Of a stretch of DNA of 64,000 nucleotides, positions 43,133 to 50,750 are shown piece by piece. This DNA is from Pseudomonas chlororaphis subsp. aurantiaca. GTDB taxonomy: Bacteria; Pseudomonadota; Gammaproteobacteria; Pseudomonadales; Pseudomonadaceae. The first letter of the stretch is position 1. Every line of letters begins with the position of its first letter. The notes beneath the pieces are model-generated. The model saw only the letters and a program-made list of their open reading frames with translations, was not told where the DNA came from and ran no database searches. Position numbers and translations under genes: made by a program. The stretch lies in assembly GCF_013466605.1 (NCBI RefSeq), contig NZ_CP059162.1, forward strand, positions 3,410,001-3,474,000, read 5' to 3'.

Positions 43133-44325
43133 GCGGCGTCGCGGATCTCCCGGGTAAAGGCCCCCGACATGCCCTCGAAGGCGGTGTTGGTCAGCGCCAC
43201 CACGGTCAGCCTGGCCTGGGGGTCGACAAACCAACTGTGGCCGTAGGCGCCGCCCCATTGCAGGGTGCCCCTGGATTGCGGGGTACCGGCCAGGTCCGGA
43301 TCGTCCAGCACCGCCCAGCCGTAGCCGAAGCCCCAGCCCGGCCCCTGGGTCTGGGCCTGGGCGCCGACCTGGTCGGTCATCATCGCCTGCACGCTGCGGG
43401 CGGAAAGCAGCAGGCCGCCACCCTGGCGCAAGGTGTCGAGAAAACGCGCCACATCCATGGCGGTACCGGCCATGCCGGCGCCACCGGAGGGATAGGACCG
43501 CGGGTCGAAGATCCGCTGTAGGGAGAACCGCGTGGTGCTTTCGCCGACCCTGATCGCCGCCTCGTCCCGCATCCGGCTCGGCCGCGGACGATCATCGCGG
43601 TACACCGCGCCGAGGCGGGCAGGGTCCTTGACCGAGAACGCGGTGTCGTTCATTGCCAAAGGCTTGGTGACCAACTCCTCGGTCAGGGCCGGCAGGCTTT
43701 TGCCGCTGGCCTTTTCCAGCACGGCGCCCAGCACGTCGATGGCCATGGAATAGCGCCACTGCGTGCCCGGCGGATAACTCAAGGGCACGCTGGCAATGCG
43801 TTTGAGGTTGTCTTCCAGGCTCATGCCCGGTTCGGCCAGGCCATCCGACACCCCCGCCGTGCGATATGCCCCGTGCTCGGCCTCGAGAAAGCCGTAGCTC
43901 AGGCCGGCGGTGTGGGTCAGCAACTGCTTGAGGGTGATTGGCGGTCGGGTGCCATCGGCCAGCCTTGGGCGGAAGTCCGGCAGCCATTGGCTGACCCTAT
44001 CGTCCAGGGACAGCGTGCCCTGTTCCACCAGGCGCATGGCGACTGCGGACACCATGGGCTTGGTGACGGACGCCAGGCGCAGGATGGTGTCGCCGGTCAT
44101 GGGCCGGGCTGCTTCCCGGTCGGCGAAACCGGCGGCGCGCTGGTACACCACCTGGCCATCGCGCATCACCACCACCACGGTGCCGACGATCCGCTGTTCG
44201 CCGATGGCCCGTTCGATGGCCGTGTCCATGCGCCTGCCGAGTTCCTCGTCCGGCATGGCGGCGCTGGCCAGCGAAGCGCCGAGGGTGGCGACCAGGGCAA
44301 GCAGGCCTTTACTGGTTCGATCCAT
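43117..44325 (-). CDS. Exported serine hydrolase (class C beta-lactamase/DD-peptidase fold)
   Basis: A 402-residue protein with a signal peptide (MDRTSKGLLALVATLGASLASA). The SxxK motif is 'ASVTKPM', and 'WRYSMAI' is in the place of the YxN motif; the C-terminal 'GGAYGHSWFVDP' replaces KTG with a His-type box seen in esterase members. It is most like EstB/penicillin-binding-protein-4-type esterases; a true beta-lactamase is unlikely but not excluded. The 3' end overlaps the helicase 3' end by 16 bases in convergent orientation. The TetR gene is divergent from it. Confidence 0.82.
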   Translation of the reverse strand: MDRTSKGLLALVATLGASLASAAMPDEELGRRMDTAIERAIGEQRIVGTVVVVMRDGQVVYQRAAGFADREAARPMTGDTILRLASVTKPMVSAVAMRLVEQGTLSLDDRVSQWLPDFRPRLADGTRPPITLKQLLTHTAGLSYGFLEAEHGAYRTAGVSDGLAEPGMSLEDNLKRIASVPLSYPPGTQWRYSMAIDVLGAVLEKASGKSLPALTEELVTKPLAMNDTAFSVKDPARLGAVYRDDRPRPSRMRDEAAIRVGESTTRFSLQRIFDPRSYPSGGAGMAGTAMDVARFLDTLRQGGGLLLSARSVQAMMTDQVGAQAQTQGPGWGFGYGWAVLDDPDLAGTPQSRGTLQWGGAYGHSWFVDPQARLTVVALTNTAFEGMSGAFTREIRDAAYPAP

Positions 44326-44386
44326 GGGAGGGAGCCTCTATAATCACAATGTTCGTTATGTTTAACCGGCATTCGTTCTAATTTCA

Positions 44387-44400
44387 ATAGTGATCACTAT
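44387..44400. promoter_or_regulatory. 14-bp perfect palindrome, likely TetR operator
   Basis: ATAGTGATCACTAT is its own reverse complement and lies in the 73-bp gap between the divergent hydrolase and TetR genes, touching the TetR start codon. Its position suits binding by the TetR protein to control both genes. Confidence 0.6.
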
Positions 44401-45025
44401 GATAAATAACCCTGCTGCCGTGGTGCGCCGTCGTGGACGGCCGATTGCCTTTGATCGCGACCAGGTCCTGGCCCTTGCGGCCGAGGTGTTCTGGCGCCTG
44501 GGTTATGAAGGCGCCTCGATGCCGGAGTTGTCGGCGGCCATGGGCATCACGGTGCAAAGCCTGTATGCCGCGTTCAGGTCCAAGGCCGAGCTTTACCAGC
44601 AGGCGCTGGTGCATTACCAGCGCAGCACCGGGGCCTTTGCCGAGCGGGCACTGCGCGAGGAGGCGGACGTGGTGGACGGTTTTCTGCGCCTGCTACGCGA
44701 GGCGGCTCATGAGTACAGCCTGCCTGGCCGACCACGGGGCTGCATGATCTCCACCGCGACCCTGACCTGCGCGGTGGAAAACGATGCTCTTCGTGAGTTT
44801 GTGAGCACTTTGCGGGCCAACACCCTCAAGGCCTTTGAAACGCATATCGAGCAGGGCATCGCCAACGGGCAACTGCGCGCCGATACCCAGGCCGCGGCGC
44901 TGGCCCGGTATATCGGGGCGATCATTCAAGGCATGTCGGTACAGGCCCAGGATGGCGCGGATTGCGCAGCGTTGCTGGCGATCGGCGAGTTGGCGGGACG
45001 GGAAATACAGCGGGCCAGGGCCTGA
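44399..45025 (+). CDS. TetR-family transcriptional regulator
   Basis: A 208-residue regulator using the ATG at 44399. The N-terminal helix-turn-helix reads 'VLALAAEVFWRLGYEGASMPELSAAMGITVQSLYAAFRSKAELYQQAL'. The C-terminal domain ('GCMISTATLTC' and 'YIGAIIQGMSVQAQDGA') is the AcrR-type C-terminal ligand domain. It likely represses itself and the divergent hydrolase. The inducer is unknown. Confidence 0.87.
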   Translation: MINNPAAVVRRRGRPIAFDRDQVLALAAEVFWRLGYEGASMPELSAAMGITVQSLYAAFRSKAELYQQALVHYQRSTGAFAERALREEADVVDGFLRLLREAAHEYSLPGRPRGCMISTATLTCAVENDALREFVSTLRANTLKAFETHIEQGIANGQLRADTQAAALARYIGAIIQGMSVQAQDGADCAALLAIGELAGREIQRARA

Positions 45026-45050
45026 CGGGATGCCCGCCACTGAGTGAACC

Positions 45051-45464
45051 TCAGCGGCTGCCGAGGCCTGTGCCGTCCTGTGAGACGCGGATGAACCGGC
45101 GCAGGGTTTCACCTGGCCCTGTGCGGAACTCGGTGGGCCTGGGCTGGCCCTCGTCCGCGGCGATGAAGACGAACTCATCGCCTTCCAGTCGATAGCTGGC
45201 CGGCAAGTGCTTGCCGGTGTCGGCGCCCATGGAATCGACCCAGGTAATGGACTTCGGCGTGGTCCGGGTATCGAGGGTAAAACTACCCGCGAGCAACAAC
45301 TCACCCTCAAGCGTCACGACGCGGAACCCTTGCCCCTGGATCAGGGTAAGGGCTCCCGGGGCGCCATGTTCGTCAGGTGGGTTGCTGACCCCGTTGTCCT
45401 CGTACTCCACCTGTTCCCAGGCACCTTGAAGCTGTTGCAGATCGAACGGGGCGTCGCAGGTCAT
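45051..45464 (-). CDS. TIGR03067-like lipocalin-type hypothetical protein
   Basis: A 137-residue soluble protein. 'LQGAWEQVEYEDNG' at the start, 'GSFTLDTRTTPKSITWVD' in the middle and 'YRLEGDEFVFIAAD' towards the end match the TIGR03067 repeat domain, which is predicted to form a small beta-barrel. No signal peptide. It follows the response regulator on the same strand after 43 bases and might be co-transcribed. Function is not known. Confidence 0.7.
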   Translation of the reverse strand: MTCDAPFDLQQLQGAWEQVEYEDNGVSNPPDEHGAPGALTLIQGQGFRVVTLEGELLLAGSFTLDTRTTPKSITWVDSMGADTGKHLPASYRLEGDEFVFIAADEGQPRPTEFRTGPGETLRRFIRVSQDGTGLGSR

Positions 45465-45507
45465 CGTCGTCCGGGCCTTCTGTCTTTGCTGGGTGAAAGG
45501 GACGGGG

Positions 45508-46155
45508 TCAGTTGAAGATGTTGCGACCGATGCAGTACGTCAGCAGGTCCTGGTCGCTCTCGACTTCCAGCTTGCGCATGGCGGAGATTTTCTGCGCGCT
45601 GATGGTCTTCGAACTGCGGTTCTGGCTTCGGGCAATGTCACTGACGCTCTTGCCGGAAACGAACAGCCGCAAGATTTCAAACTCCTTGGGCGAGAGCATG
45701 GAAATCCGGTCGTCGATGCTTGCATTGGACTCGATGACCGAGCTCGGCGCAGGTTCGATACTCTGATAGGAACCTCTTTCGACGATGGTCTTGAGCGCCA
45801 CTTGGATTTCATTGTGCAGCTGGCTTTTCTGGATCACCCCGACCACCCCCAGCTCATGCAGGCGCGTGAGGACCAACTGGTTGGAGATCATGGTCAGGAT
45901 CAGTACCTGCAGGCGCGGGAAGTGGCGCTTTAGGTACTCGACCAGCTTGAGGCCGTCGCCGTAGGGAGAATCCCCGGGCATGTTGTAATCGGTAATGACG
46001 ATATCGACCGGTTGTTGCTCGAGGATTTCGATCAAGCCCTGTGAACTGATGGCTTCGCCGACTATTTCAAAGTTGCTTTCTCGTTCCATCAACTCGCGAA
46101 CGCCGAGCAGAACAATCGGGTGATCGTCGGCGATGACTACTTTAAATTTTTCCAT
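45508..46155 (-). CDS. NarL/RcsB-type response regulator
   Basis: A 215-residue regulator. The receiver has Asp10-Asp11 and phospho-acceptor Asp56 in 'VITDYNMPGDSPYGDGLKLVEYLK', an RcsB/RocA1-like insertion after the MP. The output is a LuxR/GerE helix-turn-helix ('LSPKEFEILRLFVSGKSVSDIARSQNRSSKTISAQKISAMRKL'). It is the last member of the two-kinase cluster transcribed on this strand and is the probable DNA-binding output of the relay. By analogy to RocA1/RcsB it may control fimbrial or surface genes; this is inference. Confidence 0.88.
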   Translation of the reverse strand: MEKFKVVIADDHPIVLLGVRELMERESNFEIVGEAISSQGLIEILEQQPVDIVITDYNMPGDSPYGDGLKLVEYLKRHFPRLQVLILTMISNQLVLTRLHELGVVGVIQKSQLHNEIQVALKTIVERGSYQSIEPAPSSVIESNASIDDRISMLSPKEFEILRLFVSGKSVSDIARSQNRSSKTISAQKISAMRKLEVESDQDLLTYCIGRNIFN

Positions 46156-46229
46156 GACTAGCCACTCGTAATACGCCGGTTGGTAAGGAGAAAGAGTAAG
46201 GGATTGAGTTCATCAAATCTTGTCGCGTC

Positions 46230-49200
46230 TCATTCAAGTGCATTAAGAATATCCGTCAAGCTTTGTATCAGGCTTTTCACCTCAAGGGTCACGGAAGAAG
46301 TCATCGCGCTTTGCAGTATCCGGGATTCCAGTTCGGCGCAGTTTTTCGCCAGCGTGCTCAACTGCACGGCACCCAACGCGCCGGCGGCGCTGTGCAGCCG
46401 CTCGGCGAGCCGCTTGGCATCCTGGGCGTCGAGGGCGTCGGTCACGCTCTGGACATCCTGACGCATGGTGGTAATGAACAGCTCACGCATTTTCGGGGAC
46501 AGCTCGATCATGGTGTCGCCGGTCGCGGGGGGAGGCGTTGCATCGATCATCGGTTGCGGTTCCTGGGCAGGCGCGTTCGCGCAGAGATTCGACAGGTAGT
46601 GGTGCAGCGTCTGCAGGCTCAAGGGTTTGACCAGCCAGGCATTCATGCCCACAGCCATGCAGCGGGCGCCTTCTTCGCGCATGGCATTGGCCGTGACCCC
46701 GACGATCGGAATTTCCCGGTCGCGCTCACGCAGGGCCCGGGTCAGTTCATAACCGTTGAGCAGCGGCATGTTCACATCGGTCAGCACCAGGTCGAACACC
46801 TGCGGCTGCCAGAGCTGCAAGGCTTCTTCGCCATTGGAGGCGGCGGTCACCGTGCAGCCCAGGGCTTCGAGTTGCTCCTTGATGATCGCCTGATTGATCG
46901 CGTTGTCCTCGGCCACCAGGATATGCAGGCCGAGCCTGTTGCTCAGGTCGCATTCCGGCGCGGCGGGCGCAATGGTTTTCCCATGCAGGGTCAGGGAGAC
47001 GGCTCTGGCAATGGCTCGCACATCATGGGCATCCACGCTGCTGCCTGGCTTTGGCTGTGCCGACGGGTGCTCGCCGCTGACGCACAGGACCCGGGGGCCG
47101 GCCCAGGCGGGCAGGCTGTCGGAGGGCAGAACATCGACCAGCAGGTTGGCCTGGCGCGACTCTTCGACAAAGGCCGGCAATGGCTTGGCGACCACGCCGA
47201 GGCGATTCAGCCAGTCGCAGGTGCTCTGCGTCAGCTCCACGGCGGGAGCCCGCACATACACCGCCTGGGTGGTTGGCAGGATGTCTGCGCAGCCTTCCAG
47301 CGAGCCCGGCATGACCTTCAGCCCCAGCCGCAGCGAGAAGCTGCTGCCCAGGCCGGGCTCGCTGACCACGCGTATCTGGCCGTCCATCATTTCCGTCAAC
47401 CAGCGGCATATCGCCAGGCCGAGCCCGGCACCGGCCTCGCTGGAAGCATCGCGTACCTGGTAGAAGGTATCGAACAGCCGTTCCTGTTGCGCCGGCGAAA
47501 TGCCGATGCCGGAGTCGGTGACCTGCCATTCCAGGCTGGCCTGGCCATCCACGGATTCCAGGACCCTGACCCGTAGCACGACACGCCCGGTGTCGGTGAA
47601 CTTGATGGCATTGCTGAGCAGGTTGTTGAGGATCTGCCGGATCCGCACCGGGTCGCCCAGCAACTGGTCGGGCAACGCCGCATCGACACAGGTGTACAGC
47701 AGCAAGCCCTTGTTTTCGGCGAAGACGCTGTAGGCATGCAGCGTGTCCTCGATCATCTGCAACGGGCAGAACGCCTGGGACTCGATCGGCATCTGCCCGG
47801 ACTCGATCTTGGAAATGTCCAGGACATCGCTGATCAATTGGAACAGGGTGCTCGAGGAGCGCTGGATGGTTTGCAGGTGTTCGCGCTGCCGCGCATCCAG
47901 GCGCGTCAGCCCGAGCAGTTCCAGGCTGCCCAGCACGCCGTAGAGCGGGGTGCGTATTTCGTGGCTCATGGTGGCGAGGAACAGCGTCTTGGCTTCGCTC
48001 GCCGCATCGGCGGAGCGTCGCGCCTGTTCCAGCATGACCGCGCCCTCGATGTGGCTGGTCACGTCGTGGAAGGCACAGAGCACGGCATCCTCGCCCTGGT
48101 AACGGGTGGGCACGAACCCTACCTGCAGGTGGGTACCGTCAATGTCCAGCCGGGTCTCGCCGGCGACGGACAGGTCCTGCCAGCTCTCCAGGACCATCCG
48201 CAGTTTTGTGCTGCCTTGCCACTGCTGGGCTTTGCGGTTCTCCAGCAGGACCTTGAAGTCCGAGCGACGCACCACACACAGGCCGGTGGGCGCGCTATCG
48301 ATCACGGCCCGGCTGAAGGCCTCGCTTTCGGCAGTACGTTGATAAGCCTCGTAGACCGGTTTGACGATACGCGACTGATACCGGCGACTGACCAGCCAGC
48401 CACAGCCAATGCCGCTGATCAGCAGGGCCAGCAAGACCGGCAAGGGCCATAGCGTGTAGTTGAAGTAGCTCTTGAAACCGATGGTGTAGAGGGCGGTCCA
48501 GGGCTCGGCGGAGTTGCTCGAGACTTTGAAGACCATGCCGTCGCCGGTGATGTTCAGCCCGTCCTGCAACACGTCACCCGGTTGCAGCGAACCGCTCAGC
48601 ACCTTTCCGGAGGGGGCGATCAGGGTGACATGGTCATAGGTCGACCACGGCATGAGGCGCTTGATGTCATTGACCAGGTCCATGCTCAACAGCGACGCAA
48701 TACCGACCTGGTTGCCAGCGTCCTGGATGCCTGACCCTTGCGGCCCGAGATGGGCGTTGACATAGGCCAGTAGCCGGACGGGGGCCACATTGGCCTGATG
48801 CGGGACTAGGGGCTCCCAATCGACCACGCCATCGGCCCGTGCCGAATCGTTCGCCAGCAGCAGCTTGAGTGTTTGCAGGAGGAGTGCCTTGTTGGGGGTG
48901 TCGTTTTTCCAGAGCGGGTCTCGTGAATGCCCGGCTGCCGGAATGCCGATATTGAAGCTGTCCTTGACATCGAACAGAAAAAACGGCGGTGACTGGTAAT
49001 GGGAAGTGGACCAGAAGGCACTGTAGTAGTCGGTCAGGTGTTCTCCCAGCTCGGACAGCCTGGCCAAGGTATCAGGCTCGACGCTCTGGTGATTGACCGA
49101 CAGGCTGAAGGGCGTGGAAAAGGCGAACTCCTGGCCCAGGTAGTTGTGCGGTCCCTCTTCGAGCAAGGCGCTTTTCAGGTACGAACCCGAGTCGTTGGAG

Positions 49201-49445
49201 CGCAAGGGGACCTGGGTGCCTTGTACGGCCACGCCGCGGAGGAAGTCTTCATGTTCGCGGATGTCTTCCATCATCCGCGCAAAGTGCGCCTTGAACCTGT
49301 CGTGTTGTTCTTCTAGCAGTTTGTGCGACGACCAGTAACTGATGGCGATCAACAGCAGGGTCAAGCCGAGAAAAATCAACAATCCCTTGTTCAGGCGAGT
49401 CGAGTATTGTTTCAGATTCTCGAGAAGCGTGTCCTGATGGTTCAT
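46230..49445 (-). CDS. Hybrid sensor histidine kinase with receiver and HPt domains
   Basis: A 1071-residue tripartite kinase; I chose the ATG at 49445, with an alternative at 49466. Order: membrane helix (about 22-38), a large periplasmic sensor (about 40-325), second helix (about 331-352), a PAS-like region (about 375-465), HisKA with His495 in MSHEIRTP, a HATPase domain (N box around 613, DSGIGIS around 644), a degenerate receiver-like region, a true receiver with Asp890, and an HPt domain with His1018 in LHSAAGA. Phosphate can thus pass His-Asp-His-Asp to a separate response regulator. The neighbours are one NarL-type and one EAL-type regulator. Confidence 0.92.
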   Translation of the reverse strand: MNHQDTLLENLKQYSTRLNKGLLIFLGLTLLLIAISYWSSHKLLEEQHDRFKAHFARMMEDIREHEDFLRGVAVQGTQVPLRSNDSGSYLKSALLEEGPHNYLGQEFAFSTPFSLSVNHQSVEPDTLARLSELGEHLTDYYSAFWSTSHYQSPPFFLFDVKDSFNIGIPAAGHSRDPLWKNDTPNKALLLQTLKLLLANDSARADGVVDWEPLVPHQANVAPVRLLAYVNAHLGPQGSGIQDAGNQVGIASLLSMDLVNDIKRLMPWSTYDHVTLIAPSGKVLSGSLQPGDVLQDGLNITGDGMVFKVSSNSAEPWTALYTIGFKSYFNYTLWPLPVLLALLISGIGCGWLVSRRYQSRIVKPVYEAYQRTAESEAFSRAVIDSAPTGLCVVRRSDFKVLLENRKAQQWQGSTKLRMVLESWQDLSVAGETRLDIDGTHLQVGFVPTRYQGEDAVLCAFHDVTSHIEGAVMLEQARRSADAASEAKTLFLATMSHEIRTPLYGVLGSLELLGLTRLDARQREHLQTIQRSSSTLFQLISDVLDISKIESGQMPIESQAFCPLQMIEDTLHAYSVFAENKGLLLYTCVDAALPDQLLGDPVRIRQILNNLLSNAIKFTDTGRVVLRVRVLESVDGQASLEWQVTDSGIGISPAQQERLFDTFYQVRDASSEAGAGLGLAICRWLTEMMDGQIRVVSEPGLGSSFSLRLGLKVMPGSLEGCADILPTTQAVYVRAPAVELTQSTCDWLNRLGVVAKPLPAFVEESRQANLLVDVLPSDSLPAWAGPRVLCVSGEHPSAQPKPGSSVDAHDVRAIARAVSLTLHGKTIAPAAPECDLSNRLGLHILVAEDNAINQAIIKEQLEALGCTVTAASNGEEALQLWQPQVFDLVLTDVNMPLLNGYELTRALRERDREIPIVGVTANAMREEGARCMAVGMNAWLVKPLSLQTLHHYLSNLCANAPAQEPQPMIDATPPPATGDTMIELSPKMRELFITTMRQDVQSVTDALDAQDAKRLAERLHSAAGALGAVQLSTLAKNCAELESRILQSAMTSSVTLEVKSLIQSLTDILNALE

Positions 49446-49556
49446 CACTGGTATCCAAGAAAGCATAAAAAAGTCGAAGCCTTGAGGATTTTACCTTTAA
49501 ACAACGACTTGTCAGTGATGTGGGGCATGTAATCCTGAAGGGGGGATGTCCTCGGT

Positions 49557-50750
49557 TCAATAACTGGCGGCCGGACCGTCGTTCACCAGCAGCTGTTGAA
49601 ACTGCTCGGAGGGGACTGCGCGAGAGATCAGGAACCCCTGCACCTGGCTACAGTCGATCTTGCGCAACAGCGCCAACTCCTCGGCGCTTTCCACGCCTTC
49701 GGCGACCACGGTCAGGCCCAGTTGGCGACCCAGGGCAATGATGCTGGTCAGGGCCTTGGTCAGTTCTTCGCTGGCATGGCATCCCTGGACCAGGGCGCGA
49801 TCGATCTTCAGTTCGGTGAACGGGGTGGAAACCAGGTTCATGTACGAGCTGTAGCCCTTGCCGAAGTCGTCCTGGGACAGGCCGAAGCCCTTGATGCGCA
49901 AGCGGCAGGCACCGGCATAGAAGTTACTGATGTCCTGGGGCACCGAACATTCCATGAGTTCGAAACAGATCTGCCCCGGTACGCCCTGATGTTCCATGAC
50001 AAAGTCGAACAGGCGGTCCGCCAGGTCGTGGCTGTTGAGCAGATGGGTCGGCAGGTTGATCGACACCGGAATGTCGTAGTCGTGTTGGCGCCAGCGGGCC
50101 TGGGCCTGGATCGCCTGGCGCAGGACCAGCCACAGCAGCTCCTCCTCGAGATCGAAGGACTTGAGGGCGGGCAGGAAGGTGTCGGGGAGCAGCAGCATGC
50201 CCTGTGTCGGATGCATCCAGCGGACCAGGGCTTCGGCGGCGACGATGCGGCCGTTGAACAGCGATTTCTTGGGTTGGAACCAGGCCTCGAACTGCTCTTC
50301 CTGGATGGCCTGGGCCAGCGCGGCCCGACTGAGCATGGAGGTCGGCAAGGGGCGCGGCGAGCTCGGTTGCGAAATGCTCAGCTGGGTGGTCAGGGTCTGC
50401 AGGGCAGCGAGGTTCACCGGTTTCGAAATCAGGCCGATGACTTTCACCCCGAGGTTCTTGGCAACCAGGCTGGCACTCATCAGCATGCGCCGCGAAGCCG
50501 AGCTCATGATTGCCAGCGCCGGCTTGGAGTGTAGGGCCGCCAGTCCCTGGATGAACTGCACGCCATCCATTCCCGGCATCAACAGGTCGGTGAGCACCAG
50601 GTCGAACTTGCGCCATTTCAAGCGTTCCAGCGCCTCTTCGCCATCCCTTGCGCCTTCCAGGTAATAGGGGCCCAGCTCACCGAACAGATGCTGCAGGTAC
50701 ATGTGCTGGAAGGGATGGTCTTCAACGATCAATATGCTACAGGGCTTCAT
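49557..50750 (-). CDS. Response regulator with EAL (c-di-GMP phosphodiesterase) domain
   Basis: A 397-residue protein; the ATG at 50750 has AGAGCGAAG upstream, and the coding start overlaps the end of the upstream kinase by 14 bases. The receiver has Asp55 in 'VLTDLLMPGMDG'. The EAL domain keeps Glu173-Ala-Leu, the Asn in SINLPTHLL, Glu in ELMECS, 'DDFGKGYSS', 'KIDRALV', 'EGVES' and 'QGFLISRAVP', so phosphodiesterase activity is likely. The architecture is that of RocR (392 aa) and PvrR of P. aeruginosa, in which the receiver controls c-di-GMP breakdown and surface attachment. Confidence 0.92.
   Translation of the reverse strand: MKPCSILIVEDHPFQHMYLQHLFGELGPYYLEGARDGEEALERLKWRKFDLVLTDLLMPGMDGVQFIQGLAALHSKPALAIMSSASRRMLMSASLVAKNLGVKVIGLISKPVNLAALQTLTTQLSISQPSSPRPLPTSMLSRAALAQAIQEEQFEAWFQPKKSLFNGRIVAAEALVRWMHPTQGMLLLPDTFLPALKSFDLEEELLWLVLRQAIQAQARWRQHDYDIPVSINLPTHLLNSHDLADRLFDFVMEHQGVPGQICFELMECSVPQDISNFYAGACRLRIKGFGLSQDDFGKGYSSYMNLVSTPFTELKIDRALVQGCHASEELTKALTSIIALGRQLGLTVVAEGVESAEELALLRKIDCSQVQGFLISRAVPSEQFQQLLVNDGPAASY

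Noticed and set aside
43117..44325. A beta-lactamase resistance gene
   Set aside because: The SxxK is present but the YxN and KTG boxes are not typical of AmpC; an esterase or peptidase role is more likely.
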